From an uncultured Selenomonadales bacterium (GTDB lineage Bacteria; Bacillota; Negativicutes; Selenomonadales; Selenomonadaceae), in NCBI GenBank assembly GCA_937877545.1, contig CALFJE010000067.1, positions 1-25,378 on the forward strand: a stretch of 25,378 nt of DNA, in the 5' to 3' direction. Position numbers and translations under genes: made by a program. The notes under the pieces are model-generated. The model searched no databases. It had not been told where the DNA came from and saw only the letters and a list, made by a program, of their open reading frames with translations. Below are positions 14,060-21,623 of the stretch, piece by piece; position 1 is the stretch's first letter, and the number at the start of each line of letters is the position of its first letter.

Positions 14060-15016
14060 TTGAATTTCGTGGCGGCATTGAACGAGGCAGCGGCAAGCAA
14101 TCTGCGCACATTGGAGGCGCAAATCAGACAGGCGATAGGCGAAGACCCGTTCATATTCGAGGCGTGCGCTCCGCTGTTCCAAGGCGGCAAGCGGTTGCGC
14201 CCGATGCTGTTCCTGCTTTGCGCCAATGCCAAAGCCGATTGCCCGCCCGAAAAGACGATGCCCCTCGCCGTCGCGCTGGAGCTGATTCATACGGCAAGCC
14301 TCGTTCACGACGACATTATCGACACCTCCAAGAAACGTCGCGGCGTCGAGACCGCCAATTCCAAATACGGCGCACAAATCGCGGTGCTCGTCGGCGATTA
14401 TCTTTTCGCCAAAGCCTTTCAACTCGTCGCGGAAAATGACTACGGCGCGGAAGTCTCAACCGTCCTGTCTAAGCTGGTTAAGAATCTTTGCGTCGGCGAA
14501 ATCAGGCAAGACCGTTCGCTCTTTGAGGTGCCGACCCTCGCCGAATACTACACCCGCATAAATCTTAAGACGGCGATTTTCCTGTCAAGTTGCTGTAGGC
14601 TCGGCGCAATCGTTTCGGATATGACCGTCCGCGAGGTCGATAACTTGACGGCTTACGGCTCCGGATTGGGGCTTGCCTTCCAGATTATTGACGACCTGCT
14701 TGACTTCTTCGGCGACGAAAAAGTTACCGGCAAACCTCACGGCGGCGACCTCAAAAGCGGCGTCATAACCCTGCCCGTGATTCGCGCCTTGGAAGTCAGC
14801 GACGAAGCCGCCGAGCTTAAGCGAATCGTGACGACGGGTGGAAACGTTGACGCCGCGATTAAAATCATTAGTGCCACGGACGCGGTTGACTACTGCAGGA
14901 CGCGGGCGGAGGCTCATATCGAATCGGCGCGTGTCAATCTTCCCCTCACGTTGAAGACGCCCGCCGCACTTGCCTTGGAGCAAACCGCCGACTTCATTGT
15001 CGACCGCACCAGATAA
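14060..15016 (+). CDS. All-trans polyprenyl diphosphate synthase
   Basis: A 318-residue trans-isoprenyl diphosphate synthase that condenses isopentenyl diphosphate onto an allylic primer to make the side chain of a quinone. The TTG at 14060 is used, preceded by GGGTGAG. The first Asp-rich motif is DDIID at 84-88, within ELIHTASLVHDD, and the second is DDLLD at 211-215, with QGGKRLRP before and GDYLFAKAF between. The residues before the first Asp motif are Ser-Leu-Val-His with no bulky aromatic pair, which suits a long-chain (hepta- or octaprenyl) enzyme rather than a short-chain one, but chain length is not certain. No hepS-like partner, ubiE or menaquinone gene is adjacent. The SCIFF gene follows 18 bp after the stop on the same strand. 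Confidence 0.9.
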   Translation: MNFVAALNEAAASNLRTLEAQIRQAIGEDPFIFEACAPLFQGGKRLRPMLFLLCANAKADCPPEKTMPLAVALELIHTASLVHDDIIDTSKKRRGVETANSKYGAQIAVLVGDYLFAKAFQLVAENDYGAEVSTVLSKLVKNLCVGEIRQDRSLFEVPTLAEYYTRINLKTAIFLSSCCRLGAIVSDMTVREVDNLTAYGSGLGLAFQIIDDLLDFFGDEKVTGKPHGGDLKSGVITLPVIRALEVSDEAAELKRIVTTGGNVDAAIKIISATDAVDYCRTRAEAHIESARVNLPLTLKTPAALALEQTADFIVDRTR

Positions 15017-15034
15017 TTTTAAGGAGCTGATAAC

Positions 15035-15181
15035 ATGAAACACATCAAGACTATCAACAAGCCGAATCTGCAAGCCACGCGTCAAACGGGCGGTTGCGGC
15101 GAATGTCAAGCCTCATGCCAGAGCGCGTGCAAGACCAGTTGCACCGTCGGCAACCAAGTTTGCGAACGTCAGAAAAAATAA
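15035..15181 (+). CDS. scfA: SCIFF-family six-cysteine ranthipeptide precursor
   Basis: A 48-residue peptide starting MKHIKTINKPNLQATRQT, with cysteines at 21, 24, 28, 32, 36 and 43 (CGECQASCQSACKTSCTVGN then QVC). This matches the SCIFF family (six cysteines in forty-five residues), whose precursors are converted by a radical SAM maturase into a thioether-bridged ranthipeptide. AAGGAG lies 8 bases before the ATG. In the known systems the maturase gene follows directly; here a terminator follows 17 bp after the stop and no radical SAM gene is in the window. The peptide is probably cotranscribed with the prenyl synthase. The family call is strong because both the cysteine spacing and the leader match; the function of SCIFF products is poorly known. 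Confidence 0.92.
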   Translation: MKHIKTINKPNLQATRQTGGCGECQASCQSACKTSCTVGNQVCERQKK

Positions 15182-15198
15182 TCGATAATCGGCAAAAG

Positions 15199-15236
15199 AA
15201 AACCTCCCCGTCGAACAGGCGAGGAGGTTTTTGCTA
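15199..15236. terminator. Bidirectional terminator after the SCIFF gene (hairpin copy 1)
   Basis: AAAACCTCCCCGTC, loop GAACA, GGCGAGGAGGTTTT forms a 14-bp stem with one mismatch and one wobble, followed by TTG. The A-run on the 5' side gives a U-tail on the minus strand too. Confidence 0.85.
15203..15233 (+). repeat. 31-bp direct repeat containing the terminator stem, copy 1
   Basis: Identical to 15332-15362; the two starts are 129 bp apart. The repeat covers CCTCCCCGTC, the GAACA loop and GGCGAGGAGGTTTTTG. Confidence 0.9.
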
Positions 15237-15309
15237 TCAATGTGTATCAACCACGCAAGGCGTTCCGACGCGGCGATAACGTATCCCAAAGCGGAAAGCA
15301 CGGCGCGAA

Positions 15310-15333
15310 CATTGGATGCAACGTCACGTTGCC
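15310..15333. repeat. 24-bp dispersed palindromic repeat, copy 2
   Basis: Identical over 24 bases to 2384-2407. The core GCAACGTCACGTTGC is a 7-bp inverted repeat around a central C. Confidence 0.85.
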
Positions 15334-15362
15334 TCCCCGTCGAACAGGCGAGGAGGTTTTTG
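15332..15362 (+). repeat. 31-bp direct repeat containing the terminator stem, copy 2
   Basis: Second copy of the hairpin. It abuts the 24-bp palindromic repeat on its left instead of an A-run, so it can act as a plus-strand terminator but lacks the U-tail on the minus strand. It lies 14 bp beyond the end of the minus-strand RTX-like gene. Confidence 0.85.
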
Positions 15363-15376
15363 TTATCGCAATAAAT

Positions 15377-16387
15377 TCAGGTTTGTTGCCACGAACCCGC
15401 CGAGCGATTGTAAACGTAGCTTTCGCCGCCGGAGAGCTTGAAGGTAGGCGAGACTTCGTCCGTATTGTAAACGGTAGTCTTTTCGCCGGTGTTGAAAGTT
15501 ACTTCGATAGCTTTGTTGTTGACGGCGGTTGAAACTATGTCGCTCAAAGTCGCGTCGTGGAGCAGAATCGTATCGTTGCCTTCGGCGTTGAATATAAAAT
15601 CGTCGCCGTCGTTTTTGCTGACGAGGAAATTATCCGCGCCGTTCGTGCCGTAGAAATTATTTTCGTTGCCCCAAGCCGCGTCGTAGGAATAGGTATCGGT
15701 TATGCCGACCGCCTGCTTGTAGTTGATTATGACTTGCTCCCAAACGGCAGTGTCATCTTGGGTGTAGAAGTTGAATTGCTGAGTGGCGGCTCCTTGCACC
15801 CAAACCGTGTCGCCCCAGCGGTCGGTAAGATAGACATCATTGCCGACGACTTGGATATTGTAATCGGACGGCGAGCCGTAGCCGTAGATTAAATCGTTTG
15901 AATCATAGTTCACGATTATATCGTTGCCGAAGCGCACGTCAAAGACATCAACGCCCGCACTGCCGACCAAAATATCATCATTCCAACCGCCGTTGAGCGT
16001 TGCCATACCGAATCCGTTATTAACGAGCGTGTCGTTGCCGTCGCCGCCGCGCAAGTAAATGTAACCGCCGGGTATGCCATAGTTCGAGGCATGATTGACA
16101 ACCAGATCATAACCGTCCTCGCCGTCAAGAATGACATTGGCGGAATAATAGTTGACCAAAATATCCTCGTTGTCTTCGCCGTAAAATCTGCCGCCGTAGC
16201 TGTCGGCAGTGCAATTAGCGATAACGTCATTGCCTGTGCCGCCGTATGTGTATGCGCCGCGAGCTACATTTGTGATTTGGTCGTTGCCGGCGTTGCCGTA
16301 GACGTCCGCATAATTAACATAGTTGACAATGACGTCGTCGGAGTCCGTGCCGCCAATGGTTCCCAGAGTCGTGTTATAAAATTCCAT
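15377..16387 (-). CDS. RTX-like calcium-binding repeat protein
   Basis: A 336-residue acidic, Gly/Asn/Asp-rich protein. The first half consists of irregular glycine/aspartate repeats of the haemolysin type (VYGNAGNDQITN, TYGGTGNDVIAN, LRGGDGNDTLVN, LNGGWNDDILVG), and one more block, FYGTNGADNFLV with NDGDDFIFNAEGNDTIL, lies near residue 230-270. Such repeats fold as a calcium-bound beta-roll and are usual in proteins secreted by type I systems. The C-terminal 60 residues (TFNTGEKTTVYN, FKLSGGESYVYN) could be the secretion or attachment end. There is no N-terminal signal peptide and no type I exporter gene in the window. TAAGGAGGT precedes the ATG, and a strong promoter lies upstream. No enzymatic domain is visible. 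Confidence 0.85.
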   Translation of the reverse strand: MEFYNTTLGTIGGTDSDDVIVNYVNYADVYGNAGNDQITNVARGAYTYGGTGNDVIANCTADSYGGRFYGEDNEDILVNYYSANVILDGEDGYDLVVNHASNYGIPGGYIYLRGGDGNDTLVNNGFGMATLNGGWNDDILVGSAGVDVFDVRFGNDIIVNYDSNDLIYGYGSPSDYNIQVVGNDVYLTDRWGDTVWVQGAATQQFNFYTQDDTAVWEQVIINYKQAVGITDTYSYDAAWGNENNFYGTNGADNFLVSKNDGDDFIFNAEGNDTILLHDATLSDIVSTAVNNKAIEVTFNTGEKTTVYNTDEVSPTFKLSGGESYVYNRSAGSWQQT

Positions 16388-16438
16388 GAAATTACCTCCT
16401 TAAAAAACTCAACCACTTTTCCAAGAGGAACTTATGCA

Positions 16439-16467
16439 ATTATAAGCATAACCGGCACCGTTTGCAA
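16439..16467 (-). promoter_or_regulatory. Promoter of the RTX-like gene
   Basis: On the minus strand, TTGCAA (16462-16467), a 17-bp spacer and a perfect TATAAT (16439-16444), about 50 bp before the ATG. I could not find a plus-strand promoter for the receptor remnant in this 107-bp gap. Confidence 0.75.
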
Positions 16468-16494
16468 GTTTGAAGGCGGCAAGTCAAACGACGA

Positions 16495-17076
16495 TTGAGG
16501 CTGTTAGCCGCTTCGCTCGCGCTGACGACCCTCCTGCCCGCCAATCCGACGTTCGCCGAGGAGGTCACGCCTGCCAACGTCACCGTCATTACCGCCAGGG
16601 AAATTGAGGACAATCACTATCAAAGCGTCAACGAGGCTCTAAGTCATGTCAACGGCTTGTTTACCGGCAACGCTATTCAAATGAACGGCGGCAATTCCGT
16701 GCTCTATGGCTCCGACGCCTTCAGCGGCGTGGCTAATATCGTCACCAAAAAGGGCACCCGTAACGAGACCACCATTGACCTCAACACGAGCACTTACGAC
16801 CATCATCGCGGGCAACACCAATACGAGCTGACCAATCAAGGCATAACGGGCAAGTTCGGCCGGTTCCTTACCGGCAGATTGTACAAAACTCATCCGCCTG
16901 AGTTTAAGAGCGGTTTGGCAACCGACATATGGGAGTTTAACTTTACCGAAGAAACAGACAAGCATAATTTCTCGGCGCGAGCGGATTATCGTTTCACCGA
17001 CCGCGATTCGCTGACCTTTGATGCCATGCATATTTCAAATCAGCACGTCTACGCCCGGCTGGCTCCGCTATGTTAA
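16495..17076 (+). pseudogene. TonB-dependent receptor, N-terminal fragment (plug with internal deletion)
   Basis: The frame encodes a signal peptide (LLAASLALTTLLPANPTFA) and a TonB-dependent receptor plug: VTVITAREIEDNHYQSVNEA and VLYGSDAFSGVANIVTKKG. In normal plugs about 50 residues, including the VxVLVDG strand, lie between NEALxxVNG and the LYGSDA motif; here only about ten do. The segment between the signal peptide and VTVITA, where the TonB box should be, is also very short. The only start is a TTG without a good ribosome site; upstream codons to the TGA at 16471 read RRQVKRR, as if the original start were lost. The barrel begins, then the frame ends in APLC and stops at 17074-17076. 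Confidence 0.82.
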
Positions 17077-18169
17077 TAATTATTTTACATTTACCGACAT
17101 TGGCACAAGCAATCCTCATACGCGTTTGCAAGGTATCGAGTATCAGAACGGTTGGGAATTCGGGCAACACAAGATTATCGCGGGGCTGGAGTGGCATAAG
17201 AGCAAAGCGTCCAATGTTTTGAACGGCTATGATACCGAAATAACGACCAAGTCGTTTTACTTGCAAGACACAATCAGCCTCGGGGACAAATGGACGCTTA
17301 TCCCCGGCGTGCGCTACGACTACAGCGACAAACTCGGCAAAAATTGGTCACCCCAAGTCGCCGCCAACTATCGCCCCGACCATAAAACCAAATTTTATGC
17401 AACGTGGGGTCGCTCTTACAATGTCCCTTTGCTCAATGAATTATACTCCCAAAGAGCAGACGAGGAAAATCTTTCCAGGATTTGGAACACCTACCCAATC
17501 CCCGGTTTTACACAGGGCTTTAAAAACTTGAGCCCCGAAAAGGGTTATTCCGCCATTGTCGGCATTGAGCACGACATTAACGAAAAAGCAGGCTTAACGT
17601 TCAATTTCTTCCAAAACAGACTGAAAAATGCACTCGCCTGGAACGATGGCGATAGTTCAGAGTCAGGTTACTCCGTCCGCATGGCAACTAATTATTTGCC
17701 GCTGAAAAGTCACGGCGTGGAATTGACTTTCCGCCAAAAGATTGATGATCATTTCGGCTATAATCTCGGCTATTCGCATACGCACACGCACATGCAACAT
17801 CCTGAAAGCGAAAGTATTCCTTTTTATCGTCCGCAACCCAACGGTTATCGACTCGGCTTGAGCTATAATAATCGCGGCTTGAAAATGAATTTGCAAGGCG
17901 TCATGGCAAGCGGCATAAGCACGACTTTCGGGCAACAGTGGTCTAACGATATAACTTTGCAATCCTATCCGAAGAGACGCTACGCCGTGCTCGACTTCAA
18001 TCTCAGCTACGACCTCAACGACAGCGTCACGTTTTACTTCAAGGCTCTCAACTTCACTAATCAGCACTATTCCAACGAGGAAAGCATTAAACGCTCTTGG
18101 AATGACTACAAGGAATTTACGCCGGCTCCGGGGCGTCAATTCGTCTACGGCATGAATGTGAAATTCTAA
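17057..18169 (+). pseudogene. TonB-dependent receptor, C-terminal barrel fragment (other frame)
   Basis: The barrel resumes in another frame around 17057 (WLRYVNNYFTFTDIG) and runs some 370 residues to a proper outer-membrane end, PGRQFVYGMNVKF, with a terminal Phe. Typical receptor strands are visible: TKSFYLQDTISLGDKWTLIP, GVRYDYSDK, KFYATWGRSYNVPLLNELY, FKNLSPEKGYSAIVGIEHD and YAVLDFNLSYDLNDSVTFYF. The NLSPEKG and FKALNFTNQHY motifs are those of siderophore, haem or cobalamin-type receptors; the ligand is unknown. Together with the upstream fragment the total (about 560 residues) is short of the usual 650-750, so barrel strands are probably missing near the frameshift. A hairpin terminator follows. 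No functional start is visible for this part alone. Confidence 0.82.
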
Positions 18170-18192
18170 AGACCGCTCGCGAAAAAATTAAG

Positions 18193-18224
18193 CCGCTCAA
18201 GTCAAAAGCTTGGGCGGTTTTTTT
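18193..18224 (+). terminator. Rho-independent terminator after the receptor remnant
   Basis: CCGCTCAAG (18193-18201), a 7-base loop and CTTGGGCGG (18209-18217) with one G-U pair, followed by seven Ts. Confidence 0.88.
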
Positions 18225-18225
18225 G

Positions 18226-18254
18226 TAGACAGCGCAAAGTTTTTTGTTTATAAT
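18226..18254 (+). promoter_or_regulatory. Promoter of ppaC
   Basis: TAGACA (18226-18231), a 17-bp spacer and a perfect TATAAT (18249-18254). It starts immediately after the terminator T-tract, the same layout as at recJ. Confidence 0.75.
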
Positions 18255-18302
18255 CGGCAAAGTGTAAGTTGTAATTTTCTGAACGTTAAAGGGGGTTCTT
18301 TA

Positions 18303-19955
18303 ATGAAAGGCGGCAATAAACCAATTTACGTCATCGGGCATCGCAATCCCGACACGGATTCGATTTGCTCGGCAATCGGCTACGCGCACCTCAAACAGGC
18401 TCGCGGCGTCAATGCCGTGCCTGCCCGTTGCGGCAAAATCAACAACGAGACCAAATACGCGCTGGAATATTTCAAAGTCGCGCAACCGTTGCTCCTTACC
18501 GATTTGTATCCTCGCGTCAAGGACGTTGCGCTTGAATGCAAAACCGTCGTCCGTCAGCACGATACGCTCCGTCACCTCGGCGAAGTCATGCGTAAGAGCG
18601 AACTGCAATCCGTGCCCGTAACCGACTCCAACGGCGACCTCGTCGGTATCGTTACCGTCAGCGACCTCGCCAAACGTTATTTCCTGGAGCTCGGACTTCA
18701 AAGCCTCGTCGATATGCGCGTCCGCTACAGCAACATCATTCAAGCCACCGACGCCAAGGTTTTGGTCAGCGGCGACGAAAACGAACTTATCGAGGGCAAT
18801 ATCGTTATCGCGTCGGGCAGTGCTTTCTCGACTATCAGCATACTTAACAAAAAGGACATCGTTATCGTCGGCGACAGGAGCGCGGAGACTCTGCTTAAGT
18901 TCCTCGAATGCGGCGTTGCAACCCTTATCGTGACGCAGAACAGCCGTATCGACGCCTCAGTTTTGGAGGAGGCTCAAAAGCGCGGCGTATTCGTTTTGCT
19001 CACGCCCTACGACGCCTATACCGTCGGACGCCTTATCAATCAGTGCGTGCCCATTCGCCGTATCATGAAAGAAAATCCCGTCTGCTTCCGCCCCATGGAT
19101 TTGCTCAGCGATATTAAGGGCGTCATGGACGAACACCGCTATCGCAGCTATCCCGTCGTCGAAAACAGCAAGCTCGTCGGTTTGGTCAGCGCGGATGAGA
19201 TTATGCTCCCCGACCGCGAAAAGGTTATCCTCGTCGACCACAACGAACGCGGGCAGGCTATCGAGGGCATTGAAGACGCCAAAATCGTTGAGATTATCGA
19301 CCACCACAGACTCGGCGGCGTCCAGACCTCTGAGCCGATTTATATTCATCAAGAGCCCGTCGGTTGCACGTGTACAATCGTCGCCAACATGCATTGGCAA
19401 CAGGACATTGAAATTCCGCCGTCTATCGCGGGCTTGCTCCTCAGCGCGATTATCTCAGATACCGTCCTGTTCAAGTCCCCGACTTGCACGCCCTACGACA
19501 AGAAGACTGCCGAACGTCTTGCCGATATTGCCGGCGTCGACCTCAAGGAATACGGGCTTGCCATGCTAAGAGCCGGCGCGGGTATCGGTGACAAAACCCC
19601 CGCCGAAATCGCCAAAAACGACCTTAAGGAATTCAAAATCGGCGACTACAAAATCATCGTCAGCCAAATTTCCCTCATGGATCCGACGGAAATTTTGAAT
19701 ATCGAAAACGACATTATCGCGTTCATGAAGGAAAACATTGAGCGCGAGGGCTTCGATATGCATTTGCTTATGGCTACGGATATACTCGAAGAGGCAACGT
19801 ATCTGCTCTACGTCGGCTCTCCGCGCACGCTTATCGGCGAAGCCTTCCATAAGGACACGAGCGGCAATCACATATACCTTCCCGGTGTTATGAGCAGGAA
19901 GAAGCAAGTTGTGCCTCCGCTTTCGGAAGCCGTCAAACGCATTAAACCGCAGTAA
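18303..19955 (+). CDS. ppaC: Manganese-dependent inorganic pyrophosphatase with CBS-DRTGG-CBS regulatory insert
   Basis: A 550-residue cytoplasmic family II pyrophosphatase (PPi to 2 Pi). The ATG at 18303 follows AAAGGGGGT. The DHH catalytic domain is split: residues 1-65 carry GHRNPDTDSICSAIGY, and from about 305 come VDHNERGQA and EIIDHHRLGG. The DHHA2 domain ends in the family signature SRKKQVVPPL. Between the two halves of the DHH domain lie a first CBS motif (VPVTDSNGDLVGIVTVSDLA), a DRTGG-like domain (about 125-240, GSAFSTISILNKKDIVIVGD) and a second CBS motif (RSYPVVENSKLVGLVSADEI). Enzymes with this insert are regulated by adenine nucleotides, and those with DRTGG also by diadenosine polyphosphates, so the same is expected here. 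It stands alone between its promoter and a convergent terminator. Confidence 0.95.
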   Translation: MKGGNKPIYVIGHRNPDTDSICSAIGYAHLKQARGVNAVPARCGKINNETKYALEYFKVAQPLLLTDLYPRVKDVALECKTVVRQHDTLRHLGEVMRKSELQSVPVTDSNGDLVGIVTVSDLAKRYFLELGLQSLVDMRVRYSNIIQATDAKVLVSGDENELIEGNIVIASGSAFSTISILNKKDIVIVGDRSAETLLKFLECGVATLIVTQNSRIDASVLEEAQKRGVFVLLTPYDAYTVGRLINQCVPIRRIMKENPVCFRPMDLLSDIKGVMDEHRYRSYPVVENSKLVGLVSADEIMLPDREKVILVDHNERGQAIEGIEDAKIVEIIDHHRLGGVQTSEPIYIHQEPVGCTCTIVANMHWQQDIEIPPSIAGLLLSAIISDTVLFKSPTCTPYDKKTAERLADIAGVDLKEYGLAMLRAGAGIGDKTPAEIAKNDLKEFKIGDYKIIVSQISLMDPTEILNIENDIIAFMKENIEREGFDMHLLMATDILEEATYLLYVGSPRTLIGEAFHKDTSGNHIYLPGVMSRKKQVVPPLSEAVKRIKPQ

Positions 19956-20053
19956 ATTTTTCAAGCGCAAATTTAAATCCCGTCACTCGATTTGAGCGGC
20001 GGCAAGCGTGACGCTTGACCCAGATTGTCATAGCGTTGGAATAAATGAATTTA

Positions 20054-20092
20054 AAATCGGTCACCCGAATAACGGACGACCGATTTATTTTT
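20054..20092. terminator. Bidirectional terminator between ppaC and metG
   Basis: AAATCGGTC (20054-20062) pairs perfectly with GACCGATTT (20078-20086) and is followed by ATTTTT; the 5' side is preceded by TTTAA. It sits between two converging genes. The rest of the 147-bp gap holds a small inverted repeat, AAGCGTGACGCTT, near 20006-20018. Confidence 0.82.
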
Positions 20093-20102
20093 ACGCTGAT
20101 GA

Positions 20103-21623
20103 TTATTTCTCAACCAATATGCGCGGGAAAAGCTGTTCGGGTTTGCCGACTTCGTGATTCGCCGCGAGTAAGCCGAAAGTCTCCGCGTCGTCGAGCCGAA
20201 GCTCCTGCGGTACCTTGAGCTGTTCGCGAATCCTCTGCGCGGTCGACGGCATGAACGGCGCGATAAGCACGCTGACTATCCTGAGCGATTCGGCGAGGTT
20301 GTAGAGCACGTTCGCCAGCTCCGAGCGTTGCGCCGCGTCCTTGGCGAGTTTCCACGGCATTGTTTCATCTATGTACTTGTTCGCCCGCCCGATAAATTTC
20401 CACACGAGCTTAACCGCGTCGGACAGCTGAATCGCCTCCATGAGCCGCCGATATTCCCGCGCCGTATCGATTGCCTCTGCGCGGAACGCTTTATCCAAAT
20501 CGGTTCCCTCCGTCGGCGGCAGGAGGATTTTTTGTTGGAACTTGCCAATCATGTTCAGCGTGCGGTGCAGGAGGTTACCCAGGTCGTTGGCGAGGTCGGC
20601 GTTTATCCGTTGAATCAAGGCGTCGCGGCTAAAGTTGCCGTCCAAGCCCAAAGTTATTTCCCTAAGCAAAAAATATCTGATAGCGTCCGCGCCGAACTCC
20701 TCCACCAAAGCCACGGGGTCGACAACGTTGCCTTTGGACTTTGACATTTTATCGCCGTCGGTGACAAGCCAGCCGTGTCCGTAAATTTGCTTCGGCAGAG
20801 GCATTCCCGCCGCCATGAGCATTGCCGGCCAGATTATCGTGTGGAAACGCACAATCTCCTTGCCGACCAAGTGAATGTCCGCCGGCCAGAATTTTTCCAT
20901 ATCGGGGTTGTGAATCAGCGGCGTGATATAGTTGATAACCGCGTCAAACCAAACGTAAATGACATGCCGCCGGTCGTCGGGCACGGGTATTCCCCAATCA
21001 AACGACGTGCGCGATATGCACAAATCCTCCAGCCCGCGCTTAATGAAACTGATCATCTCGTTGCGCCGCGACGTCGGCACGATAAATTCGGGGTGCTCCT
21101 CAATGTGCTTTAAGAGCGCGTCGGCATACTTCGACAGACGGAAGAAATACGCCTCCTCCGAAACCTTTTCAACGGGGCGGTGACAGTCGGGGCAACAGCC
21201 GTGCTCGTCAAGTTGCAGCTCCGTCCAATACGATTCGCAAGGCGTGCAGTAAAGCCCCGTGTATTCTCCCTTGTAAATGTCGCCCGAATCCCGAATGCGC
21301 TTGAAAATTTCCTGCACAACCGCCTCATGACGCGGCTCGCTCGTGCGGATAAAATCGTCGTTCGATATGTGAAACAGCTTCCAAAGCTCCTTGAAACCGT
21401 CAACAATCGGGTCGACGTACTCAAGCGGCGTCTTGCCTTGAGCCTGCGCTGTGCGCTGAATCTTTTGCCCGTGTTCGTCGCTACCCGTCAGGAAAAAAAC
21501 TTCGTAACCTGCCAGGCGTTTAAAGCGGGCAATGGCGTCGGCAATCGTGGTGCAATACGCGTGCCCTATGTGCAACTTCGCGCTGGGGTAGTAAATCGGC
21601 GTCGTAATGTAAAAAGTCTCCAA
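20103..21623 (-). CDS. metG: Methionyl-tRNA synthetase, short form
   Basis: A 506-residue class I aminoacyl-tRNA synthetase charging tRNA-Met. The start is TTG at 21621-21623, directly after the rsmI TGA, with GGGAGG upstream. The HIGH motif is at 18-21, zinc-knuckle cysteines at 126, 129, 144 and 147, and KMSKS at 292-296. The tRNA-binding helical domain follows (WKFIGRANKYIDETMPWKLA). The protein ends after the anticodon-binding domain and lacks the C-terminal OB-fold (EMAPII-like) dimerisation domain that makes many Firmicutes MetRS about 650 residues. No reading-frame break is seen, so this is a natural short form. Coupling with rsmI makes it the second gene of a minus-strand operon. Confidence 0.95.
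   Translation of the reverse strand: METFYITTPIYYPSAKLHIGHAYCTTIADAIARFKRLAGYEVFFLTGSDEHGQKIQRTAQAQGKTPLEYVDPIVDGFKELWKLFHISNDDFIRTSEPRHEAVVQEIFKRIRDSGDIYKGEYTGLYCTPCESYWTELQLDEHGCCPDCHRPVEKVSEEAYFFRLSKYADALLKHIEEHPEFIVPTSRRNEMISFIKRGLEDLCISRTSFDWGIPVPDDRRHVIYVWFDAVINYITPLIHNPDMEKFWPADIHLVGKEIVRFHTIIWPAMLMAAGMPLPKQIYGHGWLVTDGDKMSKSKGNVVDPVALVEEFGADAIRYFLLREITLGLDGNFSRDALIQRINADLANDLGNLLHRTLNMIGKFQQKILLPPTEGTDLDKAFRAEAIDTAREYRRLMEAIQLSDAVKLVWKFIGRANKYIDETMPWKLAKDAAQRSELANVLYNLAESLRIVSVLIAPFMPSTAQRIREQLKVPQELRLDDAETFGLLAANHEVGKPEQLFPRILVEK

Noticed and set aside
15234..15309. Short open frames on both strands between the two hairpins
   Set aside because: No ribosome site, no recognisable sequence, and the frames cross the hairpins; treated as intergenic.
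15199..15362. Two hairpin repeats as a CRISPR array
   Set aside because: Only two copies, 129 bp apart, each an obvious terminator with a T-tract; no cas genes.
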